Position numbers and translations under genes: made by a program. A stretch of DNA of 64,000 nucleotides, taken from assembly GCF_002119765.1 (NCBI RefSeq), contig NZ_CP021112.1:3962501-4026500 (forward strand), given 5' to 3'. The notes beneath the pieces are model-generated. The model saw only the letters and a program-made list of their open reading frames with translations, did no database searches and was not told where the DNA came from. Positions within the stretch are counted from its first letter, which is position 1. Each line of letters begins with the position of its first letter. Of this stretch, positions 53,676-62,900 are shown one piece after another. The DNA comes from Pseudorhodoplanes sinuspersici (lineage in GTDB: Bacteria > Pseudomonadota > Alphaproteobacteria > Rhizobiales > Xanthobacteraceae).

Positions 53676-54623
53676 TTAAATCGACCGAACTTCGTCGCCG
53701 GATCCGGGACTCGAACCCTGTACAGGCCGAGCCGGAACCTCGGTCTGGAGCTGCCGGGTCTGTTTCGTCGCCTGCAGACAGCGAATCCACGCCGCCAAGA
53801 GCTTATCCTCCCCAACCGCGGAGACGACCTCCCGGTTTTGCGGATGGCGCGCCGAGTCGAAGTGGCGCAGCAGGGCCTGCTCCATGCGAAAGGCATCGAA
53901 CGCCGTCTCCCATATCTCGTGATAGACCGTGCGGTATCGCAACCCGCCAGCCGCAGGCATGGCCGCCTGATTGAATTGCCGCTCGCGCTGCTTCCAGTCA
54001 AAGGCCCAGCCGATCTTGAATGCGGACGTCGTCGCACCTTCTAGCCTCATGGCATAAGTAAAGGCCGGTGCGCGCCGGAGGTGCATGATGCCGGTGCGTG
54101 TCGTTGATGGGCGAGGCGCGGCTCTCCGCCGGGCGGCGTCAAGCCCTTCCACGCGGACTCTCGCGCGCAGCGGGCTGAGCAGCGGCACAGACTCGCGCGG
54201 TAAATTAAGGATCGCGTCCGCTTCGTTCGGCAGCAGCGGGACAATGCCTTGCGCGGAATCCATATGAAATTGCCGTGCCGAGATGTCGCCTAGCGCGGTT
54301 CGGGGTTCGGTGAAACGCCAGGCGGCGCGGAGTTCAAGGCCGAAGGGCCAACGATAGTTGCCGTGTTCGTCGCGATCGACCTCGCGCACCGCGTCGAGGT
54401 CGAAATAATCGAGCGAACTGACGACCACCGTCGACGGCTCCATCAGGCCGAGGATCATGCCGCGTTCCTGTTCGGGCGTATTGGCGCCGAATGTGCCGAC
54501 AATGGCCACAAGATCGCCAGGTTGGAGCAAGCCACGAGCGCGGTCCCGAAATCCGCTCAGACTGAATTGCAACGGACCGCAGGGCACGCTGAAACCCCAG
54601 GTCTTGGTCATGTACATTGTCAT
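53676..54623 (-). CDS. T5orf172/GIY-YIG-like nuclease with a possible EVE/PUA-like N-terminus
   Basis: This 315-residue protein has a C-terminal T5orf172-type (GIY-YIG superfamily) domain: APAFTYAMRLEG, SAFKIGWAFDWKQRERQFN and MEQALLRHFDSAR (about residues 180-270). The N-terminus (LLQPGDLVAIVGTFG, ERGMILGLMEPST) has a shape reminiscent of the base-binding EVE/PUA-type folds, which would make it a type IV-like restriction enzyme; that link is tentative. Start ATG 54623 overlaps the upstream gene's stop as ATGA. It is the last gene of a three-gene minus-strand unit. Confidence 0.68.
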   Translation of the reverse strand: MTMYMTKTWGFSVPCGPLQFSLSGFRDRARGLLQPGDLVAIVGTFGANTPEQERGMILGLMEPSTVVVSSLDYFDLDAVREVDRDEHGNYRWPFGLELRAAWRFTEPRTALGDISARQFHMDSAQGIVPLLPNEADAILNLPRESVPLLSPLRARVRVEGLDAARRRAAPRPSTTRTGIMHLRRAPAFTYAMRLEGATTSAFKIGWAFDWKQRERQFNQAAMPAAGGLRYRTVYHEIWETAFDAFRMEQALLRHFDSARHPQNREVVSAVGEDKLLAAWIRCLQATKQTRQLQTEVPARPVQGSSPGSGDEVRSI

Positions 54624-55471
54624 GAGGAGCGCCCGCTCAGGCGTTCGTGTTCTCCGATAAGAAAGGTGATGTAGCTGCGGATCAGGTTGCAGTAGAGGCG
54701 GGCTTCGTTGATGTGAAGCGCGAGCCCATCGCGCAGATCGACGCCGTGGCGAACGCCGCCACCGGTCGGCGAGGACAGATAGCCATGCAGCGTCATCATC
54801 CATTGCAGGATCTGATCCTGATGGCCGCCACGACCACGTGATTTCAGTTCGCCTATGATCTTGTTGAAATACCGGCCCTGGATGGAGCCGTCGAAAATCT
54901 CGTCGCTTCGGAAAGCGGTCGAGACCGTCTCGAGAAGCCATAGAACTTCTTGCACCGCCTGCCGGCCGTTGCCTTCGGCGAGAGCTCTCTCCGTCGCTTG
55001 AAGGGCCGTGTCGATCAGGGCGCGAGCTTGAGCATCGAGGGAAGGGGCCTGCTCAGGAACCGTGATCGGAATGTGAGTCCGCGTTGCGATGAGATTCGGA
55101 AGATCGATCTGATAGCCGGCCCCATGCTCGGTCAGGATGCGGTTGATGCGCGTTGCGTCGGGCAGCGCCATTTCGGGATTGCGCTGCTGCAACTGCTCAC
55201 ATCCGGAGTAAAAGGCGTCGATAAACAAGGGTGCGTTAGCAGCGGCCTCGTCCATCGCCCGATCGAGATCGCTGGCGGCCCAACTCGCGTCGCTGCTCGA
55301 ATGATAGGGGATGCCGGCTGCGGCGGCGAAAGCCGATTTGAAGTGTTCGAGGATAGCCTTTCGCGACCCTTGACCGCTGATGCGGTTGATCAGATTGAGA
55401 AAATCGCTGACGACGCCGGGCTCGATCGGACCGGGACTGTCAAACCGCCATTGGTTGTTGAATCTCAGCAT
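54620..55471 (-). CDS. Helical protein with a possible Abi_C/HEPN-like C-terminus
   Basis: This 283-residue protein has an unrecognised N-terminal helical region and a C-terminal segment GGGVRHGVDLRDGLALHINE with A-x-L-x2-N helices after it (LYCNLIRSYITFLIGE). This resembles the Abi_C (HEPN-related) ending of abortive-infection proteins, but a canonical R-x4-6-H is only approximate. It lies in a three-gene unit between a DUF5677-like helical gene (6-base gap) and a T5orf172 nuclease (4-base overlap). The defence role is an inference from neighbours. Confidence 0.55.
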   Translation of the reverse strand: MLRFNNQWRFDSPGPIEPGVVSDFLNLINRISGQGSRKAILEHFKSAFAAAAGIPYHSSSDASWAASDLDRAMDEAAANAPLFIDAFYSGCEQLQQRNPEMALPDATRINRILTEHGAGYQIDLPNLIATRTHIPITVPEQAPSLDAQARALIDTALQATERALAEGNGRQAVQEVLWLLETVSTAFRSDEIFDGSIQGRYFNKIIGELKSRGRGGHQDQILQWMMTLHGYLSSPTGGGVRHGVDLRDGLALHINEARLYCNLIRSYITFLIGEHERLSGRSS

Positions 55472-55477
55472 CGGTGG

Positions 55478-56251
55478 TCAGCCTTGGTTGTTCAGCGGCT
55501 CGGGATCGTCAGATTCCACGAGGCCCTCCGCGATCATGAGCTTCACGGCGTGATTGAGCGCTGCGCGCTCGCGGTCGGTGAAGGCATGATTGGGATGGCG
55601 CTCGTCGTAGTCGAGGCTCAATTCCTCGATCAAATGGATCATCAGGGTGATGTGCAGCGCAAAGGATCGACGGGCCAGGCCTGTATCGGTCTCGGGAAAG
55701 TAACGGGTCATGGCCGTGGGCCCAGGAAGATCTTCCATAGGACCATCCCAGGCAGTCACGCTTTCAACGACGTCGTGCTTCGACACATGCGCCGCAGCGG
55801 TGAGATCGCCATAGAGCCGGCGCAGGGATTTCTCGAGCGCCGTCACATTGGGGGAGCCATTCGGTTTGCGCCGACCTTCGCGGACCGCCTTTAGCTGCGC
55901 CAGGATTTCCATCTCCTGTCGCAGCAGCGCGTGCGCTTGCAGATAGCGCGCTTCTTCAATGGCGCTCTCGCAGGCGTTCAGCCCAATGACAAATCCAGCG
56001 AAGAGTGCGTTGCGCTCTTCCGACGTGGCAGTGATCGGTGTCACCACGCCATTGGTGCGCAGCAATCCGGCGCCCAGCACGCCGGCGACGAGAAGGTGGG
56101 CGTCGATGAGGCGTCCATAAGCCTGCTTGGCCTTCACTCTGGCCTGATCGCCAAACATCTTCTGAACACCGTAAAGCATCGCCGCCGGATGAATCAGCGC
56201 CTGCTTATGCTCTTCAATTGACTCATTATCGTCGCCAGACGCCGCCGCCAT
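55478..56251 (-). CDS. Helical protein resembling DUF5677-type HEPN-like proteins
   Basis: This 257-residue all-helical protein contains AHALLRQEMEILAQLKAV (near residue 105) and LRRLYGDLTAAAHVSKHD (near 147), patterns like those of DUF5677 proteins (L-R-x3-E and Y-x2-L-x3-A-H). It begins a three-gene minus-strand unit. No enzyme motif is confidently seen. The upstream gap contains GC-rich hairpins and the divergent ArdC leader. Function unknown. Confidence 0.55.
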   Translation of the reverse strand: MAAASGDDNESIEEHKQALIHPAAMLYGVQKMFGDQARVKAKQAYGRLIDAHLLVAGVLGAGLLRTNGVVTPITATSEERNALFAGFVIGLNACESAIEEARYLQAHALLRQEMEILAQLKAVREGRRKPNGSPNVTALEKSLRRLYGDLTAAAHVSKHDVVESVTAWDGPMEDLPGPTAMTRYFPETDTGLARRSFALHITLMIHLIEELSLDYDERHPNHAFTDRERAALNHAVKLMIAEGLVESDDPEPLNNQG

Positions 56252-56490
56252 GTTTCCCGCCCGTGGTCACTGTCCTGGTCGAACCGACAATAGATGCTTT
56301 TGGGGGCATTCGGCGGAAAGTGGCAGTCAAAGGCGCTATCCGAGATGGATCGGGCGTCTCCCTGCGGGACCGCGCCGTCGGCTGTCGCTGAAGCCCCGGC
56401 TATGCCGGGTCTTCACCCTCCGGGCTTCCGTCCCTGACGCGGCGCTTGCGGATTCGTTCGGTGAAACCGACGCCCGCGTGCGCTGCTGGT
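56252..56490. other. Divergent intergenic region, no gene
   Basis: No gene is seen. GAAGCCC (56390-56396) can pair with GGGCTTC (56422-56428), and CCCGGC-TAT-GCCGGG lies inside at 56395-56409, giving alternative hairpins. It probably holds promoters for both directions. Confidence 0.45.
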
Positions 56491-56582
56491 GCGCAGGAGG
56501 AGAGTGAGAGTGCCGGCCGGGTGGGCCGTGACGGGTTGGAAGCCGCGGGAGAGGCTCGCGGCGCCCGTCGCGGAGACCCGCG
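56491..56582 (+). ncRNA. Structured leader, copy 1, before ardC
   Basis: A purine-rich tract (GCGCAGGAGGAGAGTGAGAG) is followed by a small hairpin (56514-56518 with 56524-56528). Next comes a two-part stem: outer GACGGG (56530-56535) with CCCGTC (56564-56569), inner GCCGCG (56542-56547) with CGCGGC (56557-56562). The left internal loop begins TTG, the right side is a single G, and the apical loop contains GAGAG. A ribosome-binding GGAGA sits in a GCG...CGC mini-hairpin just before the ardC ATG. The same plan recurs before parB and before the helicase gene. Confidence 0.72.
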
Positions 56583-57545
56583 ATGTCGAGAAATGCTTAT
56601 CGTGCGCGCGCCGGCGAGGACCGGGCGAGCCTCTATGACGAAATCACCGACAAGATCATCGCCGAATTGGAGGCCGGTCGCGTACCCTGGGTCCAGCCTT
56701 GGGGTACGGCTGCCGCAAAGGCGCCCCTCGCAATGCCGCAAAACGCTTCCACTCGGCGGCAATACAGCGGCGTGAACGTCCTGATCCTCTGGGGGTCTAT
56801 GATCGAGCACGGCTTCACCGGCCAGAGCTGGCTCACGTTCCGCCAGGCACTCTCGCTCGGCGGCCATGTCCGCAAGGGTGAGCGCGGCACGACTGTCGTC
56901 TATGCCGACCGCTTCATTCCCAATGATGAGAAGAAGCGCGCGGCAGAATCCGGGGAAGAACCGCAGGCGATTCCGTTCCTAAAGCGCTTTACGGTGTTTA
57001 ACACCGACCAGTGTGATGCGCTGCCGGACGAGATCGTAACCATCGCGCCGCCGCCACCTCCCGGTGTGATCGAGCCGGAGGTAGAAGCGCTCATCAAGTC
57101 GACCGGCATCGACTTTCGTATCGGAGGCAACCGCGCCTTCTACATTCCATCGGAGGACTACGTGCAGGTGCCGCCGCCTGCCGCGTATTTCGAACCCATC
57201 AACTGGCACCGCACAGCCCTGCATGAATTGGGCCACGCCAGCGGCCATCGCTCACGCCTCAACCGCGACCTGTCCGGCGCGCACGGCTCGAAGAAATACG
57301 CCTTCGAAGAACTGATCGCTGAGCTGTGCGCGGCGTTCTCCTGCGCGTCGCTCGGCATCGTGCCGACCGTGCGCCATGCCGACTATATCGGCTCGTGGCT
57401 CGACGTGTTGCGCGAGGACAATCGCGCGATCGTCCGCGCCGCGTCGCAGGCAAGCAAAGCGGCTGATTGGCTGCTCGGCTTCCGTTCAGAGCCGCTTGCC
57501 AGCGCCTTCGCTGAGATCGCCGTCGGAGATCAGGAGGCCGCGTGA
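56583..57545 (+). CDS. ardC: ArdC-like antirestriction protein (ssDNA-binding plus zincin-type)
   Basis: This 320-residue protein has the ArdC N-terminal ssDNA-binding domain (YDEITDKIIAELEAGRVPWV, residues 18-37; WLTFRQALSLGGHVRKGERG, 83-102) and a C-terminal metallopeptidase-like domain with HELGH (214-218) and a third ligand in YAFEELIAELCAAF. ArdC protects incoming single-stranded plasmid DNA from host restriction during conjugation. It is the first of three leader-equipped genes and marks this end of the window as mobile-element DNA. Confidence 0.9.
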   Translation: MSRNAYRARAGEDRASLYDEITDKIIAELEAGRVPWVQPWGTAAAKAPLAMPQNASTRRQYSGVNVLILWGSMIEHGFTGQSWLTFRQALSLGGHVRKGERGTTVVYADRFIPNDEKKRAAESGEEPQAIPFLKRFTVFNTDQCDALPDEIVTIAPPPPPGVIEPEVEALIKSTGIDFRIGGNRAFYIPSEDYVQVPPPAAYFEPINWHRTALHELGHASGHRSRLNRDLSGAHGSKKYAFEELIAELCAAFSCASLGIVPTVRHADYIGSWLDVLREDNRAIVRAASQASKAADWLLGFRSEPLASAFAEIAVGDQEAA

Positions 57546-57565
57546 CAGGCGTGGGTTGGGTCGCC

Positions 57566-57649
57566 AGAGAGGGAGAGGGGAGCGGGTTTTCCCGCGACGG
57601 GTTGGAGGTCGAGAGAGAGGCTTTCGGCCGCCCGTCGTGGAGAACTCAC
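57566..57649 (+). ncRNA. Structured leader, copy 2, before parB
   Basis: After a purine tract (AGAGAGGGAGAGGGGA), a hairpin GCGGG-TTTT-CCCGC (57582-57595) abuts the outer stem GACGGG (57596-57601)/CCCGTC (57631-57636). The inner stem GGTCGA (57607-57612)/TCGGCC (57624-57629) includes one U-G pair. The 5' internal loop TTGGA, single 3' G and GAGAG-containing apical loop match copy 1, although the inner stem sequence differs. GTG-GAGAACT-CAC presents the ribosome-binding site before ATG 57650. Confidence 0.74.
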
Positions 57650-59761
57650 ATGGCAAAGGCCGTGCAGAAGATCACTCTGTCGCGCTCGCGTGACATCCCA
57701 TTCAACAAGCTGGTGCTCAGCCAGTCGAACGTACGCCGCGTCAAGGCCGGCGTGTCGGTCGAGCAACTGGCCGAGAGTATCGCGCAGCGCACTTTGCTGC
57801 AGAGCCTCAACGTCCGCGCCGTCCTTGATGGTGAGGGCAACGAGACCGGCATGTTCGAGGTGCCGGCCGGCGGTCGCCGCTACCGCGCCCTCGAACTGCT
57901 GGTGAAGCAGAAGCGTTTGGCGAAGACGCAGCTCGTTCCCTGCGTCGTCCGCGAAGGGGGTATCGCCGAGGACGACTCGATCGCCGAGAACGATGAGCGC
58001 GTCGGCCTGCATCCGCTCGACCAGTTTCGCGCCTTCCAGACCCTGCGCACTCTCGGCATGAGCGAGGAAGACATCGCCGCGCGGCATTTCGTGACCGCGG
58101 CGATCGTCAAGCAGCGCCTGCGCCTGGCATCCGTGTCGCCGAAACTGCACGAGGTCTATGCAGAGGACGGCATGACGCTCGAACAACTCATGGCCTTTTC
58201 CGTGACCGGCGATCACGCGCGACAGGAGCTGGTCTGGGAAAACGTCAGCAAATCTGGCTATGACGAGCCGTACCAGATCCGGCGCATGCTCACCGAGGAT
58301 ACGGTGCGTGCGTCGGACAAGCGGGCGCAGTTCGTCGGCGTCGCGGCATATGAAGCCGCCGGCGGAGGTGTTTTGCGCGACCTGTTCGAGCGCGACGATG
58401 GCGGCTGGTGGCAGGACGTGCCGCTGCTCGAGCGTCTCGTCACCGAAAAGCTGAAGGCGGATGCGGAGACCATTGCCGCCGAGGGTTGGAAATGGATCGA
58501 GGTCGCAATCAGCTTTCCCTATGGCCATGACAACGGTTTCCGTCAGCTCGAGGGAACGCCTGCAGACATCACGGCCGAGGAGCAGGCGATGGTGGAAGCG
58601 CTGCAAGCCGAGCACGCGAAGCTCGAGGCCGAGTATCAGGACGCCGACGAGATTCCCGACGAGGTCGACGCCCGCCTCGGCGAGATCGAGAAGGCGCTGT
58701 CCGCCTTCGACAATCGGCCGCATATCTTCGATGCGGCCGACATCACCCGCGCCGGGGTTTTCGTTAGCATCGACAGCGATGGCAGCCTGCTGATCGATCG
58801 CGGTTTCGTGCGTCCGGACGACGAAGCGCCGGTTGAGGGCGCAGACGCAAATGCCGACCCTTCTGACACGGACGCTGTCGATCCCGACGCGTCATCCGTA
58901 CGGCGGACCGTCATCACGGTTAGCGGCCAGCCTGAGGCCAAGGACGAAGAAGACGACGGCATCAAGCCGTTGCCTGAGCGCCTCGTGATGGAGTTGACGG
59001 CCCATCGCTCGCTCGCGCTGCGTGACGCCGTAGCGACCAATCCCCAGGTCGCGATGACGGCGCTGCTACACAAGCTCTGCCTCGATACCTTCCAGCGTGA
59101 GATGCCGAACGGCTGTCTGCAGGTAACAGTTCGGCAGGTCCACTTCTCTGCGCAGGCATCCGACCTGAAGGACTCCCCGCCGGCGAAAGCCATCGACGAA
59201 AGGAATAAGGCCTGGGCGGCGGAGATGCCGAACGACGAAGTTGCACTGTGGGATTGGCTCGCCGCGCTCGACGACGCCAGCCGTTCGGCGCTGCTGGCGC
59301 ATTGCGTGTCGTTCGGCGTGAATGCCTTGTTCGAGAAGATTGATCGATACGGCGGCACCGGCGTGTCGGCGCACGGCCTGCGCCATCGGATCGATCAGGC
59401 CGATCGCCTGGCACGTGCCGTCAATCTCGACATGGCGGAAGCAGGCTGGCGCCCGACAGTCGACAACTATCTTGGTCGCGTCACCAAGAGCCGCATCCTC
59501 GAAGCCGTGCGCGAGGCAAAGGGTGAGGCGTCGGTGCAACTCATCGACCATCTCAAGAAGAACGAGATGGCGAAGGAGGCAGAGCGGCTGCTCGATGGCA
59601 TGGGCTGGCTTCCCGAGCCGTTGCGCCTTGCCGAGGTGGCTGCGGCATCAGGCGAACCCAACACCACAGGCGAACCGCTTCCCGAATTCCTCGCCGATGA
59701 CGAGGACGAGGCGGGTGAAACCGGCGAGGACGAACAGCCCCACGCCGTTGCGGCTGAATGA
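57650..59761 (+). CDS. Large ParB/RepB/Spo0J-family protein
   Basis: This 703-residue protein has an N-terminal ParB domain (IPFNKLVLSQSNVRRVKAG near residue 16; EVPAGGRRYRALELL near 70, the CTP-binding GxRR-type motif) and a helix-turn-helix region (EEDIAARHFVTAAIVKQRLR near 142). The rest is long and acidic toward the C-terminus (DDEDEAGETGEDE). Chromosomal ParB is about 300 residues; this long form is usual on alphaproteobacterial plasmids and integrative elements. I start at ATG 57650 because the frame upstream is the structured leader. It is not paired with a ParA in view. Confidence 0.88.
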   Translation: MAKAVQKITLSRSRDIPFNKLVLSQSNVRRVKAGVSVEQLAESIAQRTLLQSLNVRAVLDGEGNETGMFEVPAGGRRYRALELLVKQKRLAKTQLVPCVVREGGIAEDDSIAENDERVGLHPLDQFRAFQTLRTLGMSEEDIAARHFVTAAIVKQRLRLASVSPKLHEVYAEDGMTLEQLMAFSVTGDHARQELVWENVSKSGYDEPYQIRRMLTEDTVRASDKRAQFVGVAAYEAAGGGVLRDLFERDDGGWWQDVPLLERLVTEKLKADAETIAAEGWKWIEVAISFPYGHDNGFRQLEGTPADITAEEQAMVEALQAEHAKLEAEYQDADEIPDEVDARLGEIEKALSAFDNRPHIFDAADITRAGVFVSIDSDGSLLIDRGFVRPDDEAPVEGADANADPSDTDAVDPDASSVRRTVITVSGQPEAKDEEDDGIKPLPERLVMELTAHRSLALRDAVATNPQVAMTALLHKLCLDTFQREMPNGCLQVTVRQVHFSAQASDLKDSPPAKAIDERNKAWAAEMPNDEVALWDWLAALDDASRSALLAHCVSFGVNALFEKIDRYGGTGVSAHGLRHRIDQADRLARAVNLDMAEAGWRPTVDNYLGRVTKSRILEAVREAKGEASVQLIDHLKKNEMAKEAERLLDGMGWLPEPLRLAEVAAASGEPNTTGEPLPEFLADDEDEAGETGEDEQPHAVAAE

Positions 59762-59892
59762 CTCCACGAGCGGGGCGGCTCCGGCCGTCCCGCTTCCTTT
59801 CAACAGCGACATTTGTTCGTCAGACCGGCCTGCGCGAACCGATGCCCACGATCAACTCGCTGTTTCTTGGAGTTGGCCCGTTCATGCGTTGG
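59762..59892. other. Short intergenic region between parB and leader 3
   Basis: No gene is seen. This 131-base stretch probably contains a promoter for the downstream gene. Confidence 0.4.
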
Positions 59893-59992
59893 CGCAGGAG
59901 AGGGAGAGGCGGGCCGGGACGGATTTGAGCCGCCGTGGATCGAGAGAGCGTCCGGGCGGCTGATCCGTCCCCGCTCTCGCGAGGCTCCCTCC
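59893..59992 (+). ncRNA. Structured leader, copy 3, before the methylase-helicase gene
   Basis: The purine tract GCGCAGGAGAGGGAGAGG (59893-59909 region) is shared with copy 1. The outer stem is GACGGAT (59918-59924)/ATCCGTC (59963-59969) and the inner stem AGCCGCC (59928-59934)/GGCGGCT (59955-59961), with TTG on the left and one G on the right, as in the other copies. The apical loop is longer and contains GAGAGAG. GAGG-CTC-CCTC before ATG 59993 can mask the ribosome-binding site. The small 5' hairpin is weak here. Confidence 0.68.
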
Positions 59993-62900
59993 ATGTCCCG
60001 CCGTTCAGTGTCCACGGCCGTCCCCGCGGCCAGCCCTGTCCCTGCCGCCGATCCGGCGTCCGCAGTCTTCGTCGCCGCGCGCCTTCTCCTTCCCCACCTC
60101 GAACACGGCCGCCGCATCGACGCGCCGATGTTGAGGACCGCGCTGGAAACCGCATTCGGCGCTTCCGACGCCGATGGCGCATGGGATTGGAAGACGGCTT
60201 ACGACGCCTGCGAGGCGGCGAGCGTCCTGTTCGTGCGCAGGTTCGGGCCCGCGATGCGGGCGAGGTCCGGCTCGGACGCGGCTATGCTGCCGATGCTTGC
60301 CAAGCTCGCAAGACTTCTTCCTACCCACACGCGCCGCTCCGAAGAGAGCGAGGCATTTCAGCAGTTCTCGACACCGATCGCCTTGGGCTTCGCCGCCAGC
60401 GTCGCTGCCGCGATCACGCCAGCCGACATTGTGCTGGAGCCGTCGGCCGGCACCGGCCTGCTTGCCATCTTGGCCGAGCTGTCGGGCGCAGCGCTCGTTC
60501 TCAACGAGCTCGCAGATACCCGCGCTGGCATTCTCGAGCGGTTGTTCGCCGGCGTCTCCACGACGCGCTTCGACGCTGCGCAGATCGACGATCACCTCGA
60601 TGCCGGGATCGTGCCGAGCGTCGTGCTGATGAATCCGCCGTTCTCGGCGGTCGCGCATGTCGATCGGCGCATGGCCGATGCGGCCTTGCGGCACATCGCA
60701 TCCGCGCTTGCGCGACTGCCCGAAGGCGGACGCCTGGTCGCGATCACCGGCGCGAGCTTCGCGTCCGACAACCCCGCGTGGACCGACGCCTTCGTGCACC
60801 TGCAGGAGCGCGGCCGCGTCGTGTTCTCCGCCGCCATCGACGGTGCCGTCTATGCGAAGCACGGCACCACAATCGACACGCGCCTGACCGTGATCGACCG
60901 TCTGCCGGCTGACGATACGACGGTGTTTCCGCCGTATCGCGATGTCGCGCCCGACGTGACGACGCTGCTCGGCTGGGTCACGGAGCGCGTCCCGCCGCGA
61001 CTACCGATCGCGGGCAACGTCATCGCTCCGACGGTTCAGCGCGCGGCCATTCCGCGGACCGTTCGCGCGTATGTCTCACGGCCGTCCGCGTCCACGACAT
61101 CGACGGCCGATCCGGAGGCCGTCGAACTCGCTTATGAGCAGGTCGCGTGGGCACCCACGGAAAGCCGTAAACTCACGGATGCGATTTACGAAGAATACGG
61201 ATTGCAGTCGATCCGTATTCCCGGATCGACGGCGCATCCGACGAAGCTCGTGCAGTCGGCCGCGATGGCGTCGGTCGCGCCGCCGATTCCGACCTATCGG
61301 CCGCATCTGCCGGCGAACCTCGTCCGAGGCGGGTTGCTCTCGGATGCCCAGCTCGAATCCGTCGTCTATGCCGGCGAGGCCCATTCCGACTTCCTCGCCG
61401 GGTCCTGGAGCGTCGACGAGACCTTCGATCTCGTCACGGCCGCATCGGATGATGCCGAAGATGCGGTGCGCTTCCGGCGCGGCTGGTTCCTGGGCGACGG
61501 CACCGGCGCCGGCAAGGGCCGCCAGGTCGCGGGCGTTCTCATCGACAACTGGCTGAAGGGCCGACGCCGCGCGGTTTGGATCAGCAAGTCTGACAAGCTG
61601 ATTGAGGATGCCCAGCGCGACTGGTCGGCGCTCGGCATGGAGCGGCTGCTGGTAACACCGCTGTCGCGCTTCCGGCAGGGCACATCGATCCGGCTCGCCG
61701 AAGGCATCCTGTTCACGACCTATGCGACGCTGCGGTCCGATGCGCGCGACGAAAAGGCTTCGCGCGTCCGCCAGATCGTCGACTGGCTCGGCGCGGACTT
61801 CGACGGCCTGATTGTGTTTGATGAATCACACGCGATGCAGAACGCCGCCGGCGGTAGGGGCGAGCGCGGCGATGTCGCAGCCTCGCAGCAGGGCCGGGCC
61901 GGACTGCGCCTGCAACATGCCTTGCCGAACGCGCGCGTTCTCTACGTCTCGGCGACGGGCGCGACCACGGTCCATAATCTCGCCTATGCGCAGCGCCTCG
62001 GCCTCTGGGGCGGAGAAGACTTCCCGTTCGCGACGCGCGCGGAGTTCGTCGAGGCGATCGAGGCGGGCGGCGTCGCCGCGATGGAAGTGCTGGCCCGCGA
62101 TCTCAAGGCGCTCGGCCTCTATGCGGCGCGGTCGCTTTCCTACGAGGGCGTCGAGTACGAACTGGTCGAGCACCGTCTGAGCGATGAGCAGATCCGCATC
62201 TACGATGAATATGCGGGTGCCTTCTCGATCATTCATAACAACCTCGATGCCGCGATGCGCGCGGCGAACGTCACCGGCGAGACCGGCACGCTGAACGCGC
62301 AGGCCAAGTCCGCCGCGCGCTCCGCTTTCGAGAGCGCCAAGCAGCGCTTCTTCAACCATCTCATCACGGCGATGAAGACGCCGACGCTGATCGCGTCCGT
62401 CGAGCGTGACCTGAAGGCGGGTCATGCCGCGGTGATCCAGATCGTCTCGACCGGCGAGGCGCTGATGGAACGCCGGCTTGCCGAAATCCCGACCGAGGAA
62501 TGGGGCGACGTGCAGGTCGACATCACCCCGCGGGAATACGTGCTCGATTATCTGGCGCACAGTTTCCCGACCCAGCTCTACGAGCCGTTCACGGACAGCG
62601 AAGGAAACTTGTCGTCACGGCCAGTCTATCGCGACGGCCAGCCGGTGCAGAGCCGGGACGCAGTCGCACGCCGGGATCGCTTGATCGAGAAGCTCGCGTC
62701 ATTGTCCCCCGTGCATGGCGCGCTCGACCAGATCGTGCAGCGCTTCGGCACGGACATGGTGGCGGAGGTCACGGGCCGCTCGCGCCGCATTATCCGCAAG
62801 ACTGGATCGGACCGGATCGACCGCCTCGTCGTCGAGAACCGTGCCGGCTCCGCGAACCTCGCCGAGACGCAGGCGTTCATGGATGACGTCAAGCGTATTC

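Noticed and set aside
57530-58723. Long minus-strand open frame opposite parB
   Set aside because: It lies fully against a gene with clear ParB motifs, has no recognisable domain and reflects GC-rich codon structure.
60005-60862. Minus-strand open frame opposite the methylase domain
   Set aside because: The plus strand encodes EPSAGTG and NPPF motifs here; the minus frame has none.
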